Shown here: positions 1 through 15,000 of the stretch, one piece after another
Numbering within the stretch: the first letter of the stretch is position 1
Layout of the letters: each line of letters opens with the position of its first letter
Assembly: GCF_029852145.1 (NCBI RefSeq)
Contig: NC_079974.1
Span: 496,001-560,000, forward strand
Origin: Microplitis mediator
Lineage: Eukaryota > Arthropoda > Insecta > Hymenoptera > Braconidae
Length of the DNA stretch: 64,000 nt
Direction of reading: 5' to 3'
Made by a program: the position numbers and the translations under genes
Notes under the pieces: model-generated
What the model was told of the DNA's origin: nothing
What the model saw: only the letters and a program-made list of their open reading frames with translations
Database searches by the model: none

Positions 1-3000
1 CTAAAAAATACATTTCTGTGAGTCACCCCGTGAGAATCACCTACTTTGTGGCATGAATATTATCTTAAACTCGACAACACATAAAACTCGAATTTCCATA
101 GTGATTTCGCGATTTTATTCCAAAGTACCAAGATTTCAAAAATAATGGTAAAGTTGTAGGTCTCCCCCATTTGAAATTGACTAAAAAATACATTTCTGTG
201 AGTCACCCCGTGAGAATCACCTACTTTGTGGCATGAATATTATCTTAAACTCGACAACACATAAAACTCGAATTTCCATAGTGATTTCGCGATTTTATTC
301 CAAAGCACCAAGATTTCAAAAATAATAGTAAAGTTGTAGGTCTCCCCCAATTGAAATTGACTAAAAAATACATTTCTGTGAGTCACCCCGTGAGAATCAC
401 CTACTTTTTGGCATGAATATTATCTTAAACTCGACAACACATAAAACTCGAATTTCCATCGTGATTTCGCGATTTTATTCCAAAGTACCAAGATTTCAAA
501 AATAATGGTAAAGTTGTAGGTCTCCCCCAATCGAAATTGACTAAAAAATACATTTCTGTGAGTCACCCCGTGAGAATCACCTACTTTTTGGCATGAATAT
601 TATCTTAAACTCGACAACACATAAAACTCGAATTTCCATCGTGATTTCGCGATTTTATTCCAAAGTACCAAGATTTCAAAAATAATGGTAAAGTTGTAGG
701 TCTCCCCCATTTGAAATTGACTAAAAAATACATTTCTGTGAGTCACCCCGTGAGAATCACCTACTTTTTGGCATGAATATTATCTTAAACTCGACAACAC
801 ATAAAACTCGAATTTCCATAGTGATTTCGCGATTTTATTCCAAAGTACCAAGATTTCAAAAATAATGGTAAAGTTGTAGGTCTCCCCCAATCGAAATTGA
901 CTAAAAAATACATTTCTGTGAGTCACCCCGTGAGAATCACCTACTTTTTGGCATGAATATTATCTTAAACTCGACAACACATAAAACTCGAATTTCCATC
1001 GTGATTTCGCGATTTTATTCCAAAGTACCAAGATTTCAAAAATAATGGTAAAGTTGTAGGTCTCCCCCAATCGAAATTGACTAAAAAATACATTTCTGTG
1101 AGTCACCCCGTGAGAATCACCTACTTTTTGGCATGAATATTATCTTAAACTCGACAACACATAAAACTCGAATTTCCATCGTGATTTCGCGATTTTATTC
1201 CAAAGTACCAAGATTTCAAAAATAATGGTAAAGTTGTAGGTCTCCCCCATTTGAAATTGACTAAAAAATACATTTCTGTGAGTCACCCCGTGAGAATCAC
1301 CTACTTTTTGGCATGAATATTATCTTAAACTCGACAACACATAAAACTCGAATTTCCATAGTGATTTCGCGATTTTATTCCAAAGTACCAAGATTTCAAA
1401 AATAATGGTAAAGTTGTAGGTCTCCCCCAATCGAAATTGACTAAAAAATACATTTCTGTGAGTCACCCCGTGAGAATCACCTACTTTTTGGCATGAATAT
1501 TATCTTAAACTCGACAACACATAAAACTCGAATTTCCATAGTGATTTCGCGATTTTATTCCAAAGTACCAAGATTTCAAAAATAATGGTAAAGTTGTAGG
1601 TCTCCCCCATTTGAAATTGACTAAAAAATACATTTCTGTGAGTCACCCCGTGAGAATCACCTACTTTTTGGCATGAATATTATCTTAAACTCGACAACAC
1701 ATAAAACTCGAATTTCCATAGTGATTTCGCGATTTTATTCCAAAGTACCAAGATTTCAAAAATAATGGTAAAGATGTAGGTCTCCCCCAATCGAAATTGA
1801 CTAAAAAATACATTTCTGTGAGTCACCCCGTGAGAATCACCTACTTTTTGGCATGAATATTATCTTAAACTCGACAACACATAAAACTCGAATTTCCATC
1901 GTGATTTCGCGATTTTATTCCAAAGTACCAAGATTTCAAAAATAATGGTAAAGTTGTAGGTCTCCCCCATTTGAAATTGACTAAAAAATACATTTCTGTG
2001 AGTCACCCCGTGAGAATCACCTACTTTTTGGCATGAATATTATCTTAAACTCGACAACACATAAAACTCGAATTTCCATAGTGATTTCGCGATTTTATTC
2101 CAAAGTACCAAGATTTCAAAAATAATGGTAAAGTTGTAGGTCTCCCCCAATTGAAATTGACTAAAAAATACATTTCTGTGAGTCACCCCGTGAGAATCAC
2201 CTACTTTTTGGCATGAATATTATCTTAAACTCGACAACACATAAAACTCGAATTTCCATAGTGATTTCGCGATTTTATTCCAAAGTACCAAGATTTCAAA
2301 AATAATGGTAAAGTTGTAGGTCTCCCCCAATTGAAATTGACTAAAAAATACATTTCTGTGAGTCACCCCGTGAGAATCACCTACTTTTTGGCATGAATAT
2401 TATCTTAAACTCGACAACACATAAAACTCGAATTTCCATCGTGATTTCGCGATTTTATTCCAAAGTACCAAGATTTCAAAAATAATGGTAAAGTTGTAGG
2501 TCTCCCCCATTTGAAATTGACTAAAAAATACATTTCTGTGAGTCACCCCGTGAGAATCACCTACTCTTTGGCATGAATATTATCTTAAACTCGACAACAC
2601 ATAAAACTCGAATTTCCATAGTGATTTCGCGATTTTATTCCAAAGTACCAAGATTTCAAAAATAATGGTAAAGTTGTAGGTCTCCCCCAATTGAAATTGA
2701 CTAAAAAATACATTTCTGTGAGTCACCCCGTGAGAATCACCTACTTTTTGGCATGAATATTATCTTAAACTCGACAACACATAAAACTCGAATTTCCATC
2801 GTGATTTCGCGATTTTATTCCAAAGTACCAAGATTTCAAAAATAATGGTAAAGTTGTAGGTCTCCCCCATTTGAAATTGACTAAAAAATACATTTCTGTG
2901 AGTCACCCCGTGAGAATCACCTACTCTTTGGCATGAATATTATCTTAAACTCGACAACACATAAAACTCGAATTTCCATAGTGATGTCGCGATTTCATTC

Positions 3001-6000
3001 CAAAGTACCAAGATTTCAAAAATAATGGTAAAGTTCTAGGTCTCCCCCAATTGAAATTGACTAAAAAATACATTTCTGTGAGTCACCCCGTGAGAATCAC
3101 CTACTTTTTGGCATGAATATTATCTTAAACTCGACAACACATAAAACTCGAATTTCCATCGTGATTTCGCGATTTTATTCCAAAGTACCAAGATTTCAAA
3201 AATAATGGTAAAGTTGTAGGTCTCCCCCATTTGAAATTGACTAAAAAATACATTTCTGTGAGTCACCCCGTGAGAATCACCTACTTTGTGGCATGAATAT
3301 TATCTTAAACTCGACAACACATAAAACTCGAATTTCCATAGTGATTTCGCGATTTTATTCCAAAGCACCAAGATTTCAAAAATAATAGTAAAGTTGTAGG
3401 TCTCCCCCAATTGAAATTGACTAAAAAATACATTTCTGTGAGTCACCCCGTGAGAATCACCTACTTTTTGGCATGAATATTATCTTAAACTCGACAACAC
3501 ATAAAACTCGAATTTCCATCGTGATTTCGCGATTTTATTCCAAAGTACCAAGATTTCAAAAATAATGGTAAAGTTGTAGGTCTCCCCCATTTGAAATTGA
3601 CTAAAAAATACATTTCTGTGAGTCACCCCGTGAGAATCACCTACTTTTTGGCATGAATATTATCTTAAACTCGACAACACATAAAACTCGAATTTCCATA
3701 GTGATTTCGCGATTTTATTCCAAAGTACCAAGATTTCAAAAATAATGGTAAAGTTGTAGGTCTCCCCCATTTGAAATTGACTAAAAAATACATTTCTGTG
3801 AGTCACCCCGTGAGAATCACCTACTTTGTGGCATGAATATTATCTTAAACTCGACAACACATAAAACTCGAATTTCCATAGTGATTTCGCGATTTTATTC
3901 CAAAGCACCAAGATTTCAAAAATAATAGTAAAGTTGTAGGTCTCCCCCAATTGAAATTGACTAAAAAATACATTTCTGTGAGTCACCCCGTGAGAATCAC
4001 CTACTTTTTGGCATGAATATTATCTTAAACTCGACAACACATAAAACTCGAATTTCCATCGTGATTTCGCGATTTTATTCCAAAGTACCAAGATTTCAAA
4101 AATAATGGTAAAGTTGTAGGTCTCCCCCATTTGAAATTGACTAAAAAATACATTTCTGTGAGTCACCCCGTGAGAATCACCTACTTTGTGGCATGAATAT
4201 TATCTTAAACTCGACAACACATAAAACTCGAATTTCCATAGTGATTTCGCGATTTTATTCCAAAGCACCAAGATTTCAAAAATAATAGTAAAGTTGTAGG
4301 TCTCCCCCATTTGAAATTGACTAAAAAATACATTTCTGTGAGTCACCCCGTGAGAATCACCTACTTTTTGGCATGAATATTATCTTAAACTCGACAACAC
4401 ATAAAACTCGAATTTCCATCGTGATTTCGCGATTTTATTCCAAAGTACCAAGATTTCAAAAATAATGGTAAAGTTGTAGGTCTCCCCCATTTGAAATTGA
4501 CTAAAAAATACATTTCTGTGAGTCACCCCGTGAGAATCACCTACTTTGTGGCATGAATATTATCTTAAACTCGACAACACATAAAACTCGAATTTCCATA
4601 GTGATTTCGCGATTTTATTCCAAAGCACCAAGATTTCAAAAATAATAGTAAAGTTGTAGGTCTCCCCCATTTGAAATTGACTAAAAAATACATTTCTGTG
4701 AGTCACCCCGTGAGAATCACCTACTTTTTGGCATGAATATTATCTTAAACTCGACAACACATAAAACTCGAATTTCCATCGTGATTTCGCGATTTTATTC
4801 CAAAGTACCAAGATTTCAAAAATAATGGTAAAGTTGTAGGTCTCCCCCATTTGAAATTGACTAAAAAATACATTTCTGTGAGTCACCCCGTGAGAATCAC
4901 CTACTTTGTGGCATGAATATTATCTTAAACTCGACAACACATAAAACTCGAATTTCCATAGTGATTTCGCGATTTTATTCCAAAGCACCAAGATTTCAAA
5001 AATAATAGTAAAGTTGTAGGTCTCCCCCAATTGAAATTGACTAAAAAATACATTTCTGTGAGTCACCCCGTGAGAATCACCTACTTTTTGGCATGAATAT
5101 TATCTTAAACTCGACAACACATAAAACTCGAATTTCCATCGTGATTTCGCGATTTTATTCCAAAGTACCAAGATTTCAAAAATAATGGTAAAGTTGTAGG
5201 TCTCCCCCAATCGAAATTGACTAAAAAATACATTTCTGTGAGTCACCCCGTGAGAATCACCTACTTTTTGGCATGAATATTATCTTAAACTCGACAACAC
5301 ATAAAACTCGAATTTCCATAGTGATTTCGCGATTTTATTCCAAAGTACCAAGATTTCAAAAATAATGGTAAAGTTGTAGGTCTCCCCCAATCGAAATTGA
5401 CTAAAAAATACATTTCTGTGAGTCACCCCGTGAGAATCACCTACTTTTTGGCATGAATATTATCTTAAACTCGACAACACATAAAACTCGAATTTCCATC
5501 GTGATTTCGCGATTTTATTCCAAAGTACCAAGATTTCAAAAATAATGGTAAAGTTGTAGGTCTCCCCCAATCGAAATTGACTAAAAAATACATTTCTGTG
5601 AGTCACCCCGTGAGAATCACCTACTTTTTGGCATGAATATTATCTTAAACTCGACAACACATAAAACTCGAATTTCCATCGTGATTTCGCGATTTTATTC
5701 CAAAGTACCAAGATTTCAAAAATAATGGTAAAGTTGTAGGTCTCCCCCAATCGAAATTGACTAAAAAATACATTTCTGTGAGTCACCCCGTGAGAATCAC
5801 CTACTTTTTGGCATGAATATTATCTTAAACTCGACAACACATAAAACTCGAATTTCCATAGTGATTTCGCGATTTTATTCCAAAGTACCAAGATTTCAAA
5901 AATAATGGTAAAGTTGTAGGTCTCCCCCAATCGAAATTGACTAAAAAATACATTTCTGTGAGTCACCCCGTGAGAATCACCTACTTTTTGGCATGAATAT

Positions 6001-9000
6001 TATCTTAAACTCGACAACACATAAAACTCGAATTTCCATCGTGATTTCGCGATTTTATTCCAAAGTACCAAGATTTCAAAAATAATGGTAAAGTTGTAGG
6101 TCTCCCCCATTTGAAATTGACTAAAAAATACATTTCTGTGAGTCACCCCGTGAGAATCACCTACTTTTTGGCATGAATATTATCTTAAACTCGACAACAC
6201 ATAAAACTCGAATTTCCATAGTGATTTCGCGATTTTATTCCAAAGTACCAAGATTTCAAAAATAATGGTAAAGATGTAGGTCTCCCCCAATCGAAATTGA
6301 CTAAAAAATACATTTCTGTGAGTCACCCCGTGAGAATCACCTACTTTTTGGCATGAATATTATCTTAAACTCGACAACACATAAAACTCGAATTTCCATC
6401 GTGATTTCGCGATTTTATTCCAAAGTACCAAGATTTCAAAAATAATGGTAAAGTTGTAGGTCTCCCCCATTTGAAATTGACTAAAAAATACATTTCTGTG
6501 AGTCACCCCGTGAGAATCACCTACTTTTTGGCATGAATATTATCTTAAACTCGACAACACATAAAACTCGAATTTCCATAGTGATTTCGCGATTTTATTC
6601 CAAAGTACCAAGATTTCAAAAATAATGGTAAAGTTGTAGGTCTCCCCCAATTGAAATTGACTAAAAAATACATTTCTGTGAGTCACCCCGTGAGAATCAC
6701 CTACTTTTTGGCATGAATATTATCTTAAACTCGACAACACATAAAACTCGAATTTCCATAGTGATTTCGCGATTTTATTCCAAAGTACCAAGATTTCAAA
6801 AATAATGGTAAAGTTGTAGGTCTCCCCCAATTGAAATTGACTAAAAAATACATTTCTGTGAGTCACCCCGTGAGAATCACCTACTTTTTGGCATGAATAT
6901 TATCTTAAACTCGACAACACATAAAACTCGAATTTCCATCGTGATTTCGCGATTTTATTCCAAAGTACCAAGATTTCAAAAATAATGGTAAAGTTGTAGG
7001 TCTCCCCCATTTGAAATTGACTAAAAAATACATTTCTGTGAGTCACCCCGTGAGAATCACCTACTTTTTGGCATGAATATTATCTTAAACTCGACAACAC
7101 ATAAAACTCGAATTTCCATCGTGATTTCGCGATTTTACTCCAAAGTACCAAGATTTCAAAAATAATGGTAAAGTTGTAGGTCTCCCCCAATTGAAATTGA
7201 CTAAAAAATACATTTCTGTGAGTCACCCCGTGAGAATCACCTACTTTTTGGCATGAATATTATCTTAAACTCGACAACACATAAAACTCGAATTTCCATC
7301 GTGATTTCGCGATTTTATTCCAAAGTACCAAGATTTCAAAAATAATGGTAAAGTTGTAGGTCTCCCCCATTTGAAATTGACTAAAAAATACATTTCTGTG
7401 AGTCACCCCGTGAGAATCACCTACTTTTTGGCATGAATATTATCTTAAACTCGACAACACATAAAACTCGAATTTCCATCGTGATTTCGCGATTTTACTC
7501 CAAAGTACCAAGATTTCAAAAATAATGGTAAAGTTGTAGGTCTCCCCCAATTGAAATTGACTAAAAAATACATTTCTGTGAGTCACCCCGTGAGAATCAC
7601 CTACTTTTTGGCATGAATATTATCTTAAACTCGACAACACATAAAACTCGAATTTCCATAGTGATTTCGCGATTTTATTCCAAAGCACCAAGATTTCAAA
7701 AATAATAGTAAAGTTGTAGGTCTCCCCCAATTGAAATTGACTAAAAAATACATTTCTGCGAGTCACCCCGTGAGAATCACCTACTCTTTGGCATGAATAT
7801 TATCTTAAACTCGACAACACATAAAACTCGAATTTCCATAGTGATTTCGCGATTTTATTCCAAAGTACCAAGATTTCAAAAATAATGGTAAAGTTGTAGG
7901 TCTCCCCCATCTGAAATTGACTAAAAAATACATTTCTGTGAGTCACCCCGTGAGAATCACCTACTCTTTGGCATGAATATTATCTTAAACTCGACAACAC
8001 ATAAAACTCGAATTTCCATAGTGATTTCGCGATTTTATTCCAAAGTACCAAGATTTCAAAAATAATAGTAAAGTTGTAGGTCTCCCCCATCTGAAATTGA
8101 CTAAAAAATACATTTCTGTGAGTCACCCCGTGAGAATCACCTACTTTTTGGCATGAATATTATCTTAAACTCGACAACACATAAAACTCGAATTTCCATC
8201 GTGATTTCGCGATTTTATTCCAAAGTACCAAGATTTCAAAAATAATGGTAAAGTTGTAGGTCTCCCCCAATTGAAATTGACTAAAAAATACATTTCTGTG
8301 AGTCACCCCGTGAGAATCACCTACTTTTTGGCATGAATATTATCTTAAACTCGACAACACATAAAACTCGAATTTCCATAGTGATTTCGCGATTTTATTC
8401 CAAAGTACCAAGATTTCAAAAATAATGGTAAAGTTGTAGGTCTCCCCCAATCGAAATTGACTAAAAAATACATTTCTGTGAGTCACCCCGTGAGAATCAC
8501 CTACTTTTTGGCATGAATATTATCTTAAACTCGACAACACATAAAACTCGAATTTCCATCGTGATTTCGCGATTTTATTCCAAAGTACCAAGATTTCAAA
8601 AATAATGGTAAAGTTGTAGGTCTCCCCCATTTGAAATTGACTAAAAAATACATTTCTGTGAGTCACCCCGTGAGAATCACCTACTTTTTGGCATGAATAT
8701 TATCTTAAACTCGACAACACATAAAACTCGAATTTCCATCGTGATTTCGCGATTTTATTCCAAAGTACCAAGATTTCAAAAATAATGGTAAAGTTGTAGG
8801 TCTCCCCCATTTGAAATTGACTAAAAAATACATTTCTGTGAGTCACCCCGTGAGAATCACCTACTTTTTGGCATGAATATTATCTTAAACTCGACAACAC
8901 ATAAAACTCGAATTTCCATCGTGATTTCGCGATTTTACTCCAAAGTACCAAGATTTCAAAAATAATGGTAAAGTTGTAGGTCTCCCCCATCTGAAATTGA

Positions 9001-12000
9001 CTAAAAAATACATTTCTGTGAGTCACCCCGTGAGAATCACCTACTTTTTGGCATGAATATTATCTTAAACTCGACAACACATGAAACTCGAATTTCCATA
9101 GTGATTTCGCGATTGTATTTCAAAGTACCAAGATTTCAAAAATAATGGTAAAGTTGTAGGTCTCCCCCATCTGAAATTGACTAAAAAATACATTTCTGTG
9201 AGTCACCCCGTGAGAATCACCTACTTTTTGGCATGAATATTATCTTAAACTCGACAACACATAAAACTCGAATTTCCATCGTGATTTCGCGATTTTACTC
9301 CAAAGTACCAAGATTTCAAAAATAATGGTAAAGTTGTAGGTCTCCCCCAATTGAAATTGACTAAAAAATACATTTCTGTGAGTCACCCCGTGAGAATCAC
9401 CTACTTTTTGGCATGAATATTATCTTAAACTCGACAACACATAAAACTCGAATTTCCATAGTGATTTCGCGATTTTATTCCAAAGCACCAAGATTTCAAA
9501 AATAATAGTAAAGTTGTAGGTCTCCCCCAATTGAAATTGACTAAAAAATACATTTCTGTGAGTCACCCCGTGAGAATCACCTACTCTTTGGCATGAATAT
9601 TATCTTAAACTCGACAACACATAAAACTCGAATTTCCATAGTGATTTCGCGATTTTATTCCAAAGTACCAAGATTTCAAAAATAATGGTAAAGTTGTAGG
9701 TCTCCCCCATCTGAAATTGACTAAAAAATACATTTCTGTGAGTCACCCCGTGAGAATCACCTACTCTTTGGCATGAATATTATCTTAAACTCGACAACAC
9801 ATAAAACTCGAATTTCCATAGTGATTTCGCGATTTTATTCCAAAGTACCAAGATTTCAAAAATAATAGTAAAGTTGTAGGTCTCCCCCATCTGAAATTGA
9901 CTAAAAAATACATTTCTGTGAGTCACCCCGTGAGAATCACCTACTTTTTGGCATGAATATTATCTTAAACTCGACAACACATAAAACTCGAATTTCCATA
10001 GTGATTTCGCGATTTTATTCCAAAGCACCAAGATTTCAAAAATAATAGTAAAGTTGTAGGTCTCCCCCAATTGAAATTGACTAAAAAATACATTTCTGTG
10101 AGTCACCCCGTGAGAATCACCTACTTTTTGGCATGAATATTATCTTAAACTCGACAGCACATAAAACTCGAATTTCCATAGTGATTTCGCGATTTTATTC
10201 CAAAGTACCAAGATTTCAAAAATAATGGTAAAGTTGTAGGTCTCCCCCATCTGAAATTGACTAAAAAATACATTTCTGTGAGTCACCCCGTGAGAATCAC
10301 CTACTTTTTGGCATGAATATTATCTTAAACTCGACAACACATAAAACTCGAATTTCCATAGTGATTTCGCGATTTTACTCCAAAGTACCAAGATTTCAAA
10401 AATAATGGTAAAGTTGTAGGTCTCCCCCATCTGAAATTGACTAAAAAATACATTTCTGTGAGTCACCCCGTGAGAATCACCTACTTTTTGGCATGAATAT
10501 TATCTTAAACTCGACAACACATAAAACTCGAATTTCCACCGTGATTTCGCGATTTTACTCCAAAGTACCAAGATTTCAAAAATAATGGTAAAGTTGTAGG
10601 TCTCCCCCATCTGAAATTGACTAAAAAATACATTTCTGTGAGTCACCCCGTGAGAATCACCTACTTTTTGGCATGAATATTATCTTAAACTCGACAACAC
10701 ATAAAACTCGAATTTCCATAGTGATTTCGCGATTTTATTCCAAAGTACCAAGATTTCAAAAATAATGGTAAAGTTGTAGGTCTCCCCCATCTGAAATTGA
10801 CTAAAAAATACATTTCTGTGAGTCACCCCGTGAGAATCACCTACTTTTTGGCATGAATATTATCTTAAACTCGACAGCACATAAAACTCGAATTTCCATA
10901 GTGATTTCGCGATTTTATTCCAAAGTACCAAGATTTCAAAAATAATGGTAAAGTTGTAGGTCTCCCCCATCTGAAATTGACTAAAAAATACATTTCTGTG
11001 AGTCACCCCGTGAGAATCACCTACTTTTTGGCATGAATATTATCTTAAACTCGACAACACATAAAACTCGAATTTCCATAGTGATGTCGCGATTTCATTC
11101 CAAAGTACCAAGATTTCAAAAATAATGGTAAAGTTGTAGGTCTCCCCCATCTGAAATTGACTAAAAAATACATTTCTGTGAGTCACCCCGTGAGAATCAC
11201 CTACTTTTTGGCATGAATATTATCTTAAACTCGACAACACATAAAACTCGAATTTTCATAGTGATTTCGCGATTATATTCCAAAGTACCAAGATTTCAAA
11301 AATAATGGTAAAGTTGTAGGTCTCCCCCAATTGAAATTGACTAAAAAATACATTTCTGTGAGTCACCCCGTGAGAATCACCTACTTTTTGGCATGAATAT
11401 TATCTTAAACTCGACAACACATAAAACTCGAATTTCCATAGTGATGTCGCGATTTTATTCCAAAGTACCAAGATTTCAAAAATAATGGTAAAGTTGTAGG
11501 TCTCCCCCATCTGAAATTGACTAAAAAATACATTTCTGTGAGTCACCCCGTGAGAATCACCTACTTTTTGGCATGAATATTATCTTAAACTCGACAACAC
11601 ATAAAACTCGAATTTCCATAGTGATGTCGCGATTTTATTTCAAAGTACCAAGATTTCAAAAATAATGGTAAAGTTGTAGGTCTCCCCCATCTGAAATTGA
11701 CTAAAAAATACATTTCTGTGAGTCACCCCGTGAGAATCACCTACTTTTTGGCATGAATATTATCTTAAACTCGACAACACATAAAACTCGAATTTCCATA
11801 GTGATGTCGCGATTTCATTCCAAAGTACCAAGATTTCAAAAATAATGGTAAAGTTCTAGGTCTCCCCCAATTGAAATTGACTAAAAAATACATTTCTGTG
11901 AGTCACCCCGTGAGAATCACCTACTTTTTGGCATGAATATTATCTTAAACTCGACAACACATAAAACTCGAATTTCCATAGTGATGTCGCGATTTTATTT

Positions 12001-15000
12001 CAAAGTACCAAGATTTCAAAAATAATGGTAAAGTTGTAGGTCTCCCCCATCTGAAATTGACTAAAAAATACATTTCTGTGAGTCACCCCGTGAGAATCAC
12101 CTACTTTTTGGCATGAATATTATCTTAAACTCGACAACACATGAAACTCGAATTTCCATAGTGATTTCGCGATTGTATTTCAAAGTACCAAGATTTCAAA
12201 AATAATGGTAAAGTTGTAGGTCTCCTCCATCTGAAATTGACTAAAAAATACATTTCTGTGAGTCACCCCGTGAGAATCACCTACTTTTTGGCATGAATAT
12301 TATCTTAAACTCGACAACACATAAAACTCGAATTTCCATAGTGATGTCGCGATTTTATTCCAAAGTACCAAGATTTCAAAAATAATGGTAAAGTTGTAGG
12401 TCTCCCCCATCTGAAATTGACTAAAAAATACATTTCTGTGAGTCACCCCGTGAGAATCACCTACTTTTTGGCATGAATATTATCTTAAACTCGACAACAC
12501 ATGAAACTCGAATTTCCATAGTGATTTCGCGATTGTATTTCAAAGTACCAAGATTTCAAAAATAATGGTAAAGTTGTAGGTCTCCCCCATCTGAAATTGA
12601 CTAAAAAATACATTTCTGTGAGTCACCCCGTGAGAATCACCTACTTTTTGGCATGAATATTATCTTAAACTCGACAACACATAAAACTCGAATTTCCATA
12701 GTGATGTCGCGATTTTATTCCAAAGTACCAAGATTTCAAAAATAATGGTAAAGTTGTAGGTCTCCTCCATCTGAAATTGACTAAAAAATACATTTCTGTG
12801 AGTCACCCCGTGAGAATCACCTACTTTTTGGCATGAATATTATCTTAAACTCGACAACACATAAAACTCGAATTTCCATAGTGATGTCGCGATTTTATTC
12901 CAAAGTACCAAGATTTCAAAAATAATGGTAAAGTTGTAGGTCTCCTCCATCTGAAATTGACTAAAAAATACATTTCTGTGAGTCACCCCGTGAGAATCAC
13001 CTACTTTTTGGCATGAATATTATCTTAAACTCGACAACACATAAAACTCGAATTTCCATAGTGATTTCGCGATTTTATTCCAAAGTACCAAGATTTCAAA
13101 AATAATGGTAAAGTTGTAGGTCTCCCCCATCTGAAATTGACTAAAAAATACATTTCTGTGAGTCACCCCGTGAGAATCACCTACTTTTTGGCATGAATAT
13201 TATCTTAAACTCGACAACACATGAAACTCGAATTTCCATAGTGATTTCGCGATTTTATTCCAAAGTACCAAGATTTCAAAAATAATGGTAAAGTTGTAGG
13301 TCTCCTCCATCTGAAATTGACTAAAAAATACATTTCTGTGAGTCACCCCGTGAGAATCACCTACTTTTTGGCATGAATATTATCTTAAACTCGACAACAC
13401 ATAAAACTCGAATTTCCATAGTGATGTCGCGATTTTATTCCAAAGTACCAAGATTTCAAAAATAATGGTAAAGTTGTAGGTCTCCCCCATCTGAAATTGA
13501 CTAAAAAATACATTTCTGTGAGTCACCCCGTGAGAATCACCTACTTTTTGGCATGAATATTATCTTAAACTCGACAACACATGAAACTCGAATTTCCATA
13601 GTGATTTCGCGATTGTATTTCAAAGTACCAAGATTTCAAAAATAATGGTAAAGTTGTAGGTCTCCCCCATCTGAAATTGACTAAAAAATACATTTCTGTG
13701 AGTCACCCCGTGAGAATCACCTACTTTTTGGCATGAATATTATCTTAAACTCGACAACACATAAAACTCGAATTTCCATAGTGATGTCGCGATTTTATTC
13801 CAAAGTACCAAGATTTCAAAAATAATGGTAAAGTTGTAGGTCTCCCCCATCTGAAATTGACTAAAAAATACATTTCTGTGAGTCACCCCGTGAGAATCAC
13901 CTACTTTTTGGCATGAATATTATCTTAAACTCGACAACACATAAAACTCGAATTTCCATAGTGATGTCGCGATTTCATTCCAAAGTACCAAGATTTCAAA
14001 AATAATGGTAAAGTTGTAGGTCTCCCCCATCTGAAATTGACTAAAAAATACATTTCTGTGAGTCACCCCGTGAGAATCACCTACTTTTTGGCATGAATAT
14101 TATCTTAAACTCGACAACACATAAAACTCGAATTTCCATAGTGATTTCGCGATTTTATTCCAAAGTACCAAGATTTCAAAAATAATGGTAAAGTTGTAGG
14201 TCTCCCCCATCTGAAATTGACTAAAAAATACATTTCTGTGAGTCACCCCGTGAGAATCACCTACTCTTTGGCATGAATATTATCTTAAACTCGACAACAC
14301 ATAAAACTCGAATTTCCATAGTGATTTCGCGATTTTATTCCAAAGTACCAAGATTTCAAAAATAATGGTAAAGTTGTAGGTCTCCCCCATCTGAAATTGA
14401 CTAAAAAATACATTTCTGTGAGTCACCCCGTGAGAATCACCTACTCTTTGGCATGAATATTATCTTAAACTCGACAACACATAAAACTCATATTTCCATA
14501 GTGATGTCGCGATTTCATTCCAAAGTACCAAGATTTCAAAAATAATGGTAAAGTTCTAGGTCTCCCCCAATTGAAATTGACTAAAAAATACATTTCTGTG
14601 AGTCACCCCGTGAGAATCACCTACTCTTTGGCATGAATATTATCTTAAACTCGACAACACATAAAACTCGAATTTCCATAGTGATTTCGCGATTTTATTC
14701 CAAAGTACCAAGATTTCAAAAATAATGGTAAAGTTGTAGGTCTCCCCCATCTGAAATTGACTAAAAAATACATTTCTGTGAGTCACCCCGTGAGAATCAC
14801 CTACTCTTTGGCATGAATATTATCTTAAACTCGACAACACATAAAACTCATATTTCCATAGTGATGTCGCGATTTCATTCCAAAGTACCAAGATTTCAAA
14901 AATAATGGTAAAGTTCTAGGTCTCCCCCAATTGAAATTGACTAAAAAATACATTTCTGTGAGTCACCCCGTGAGAATCACCTACTCTTTGGCATGAATAT

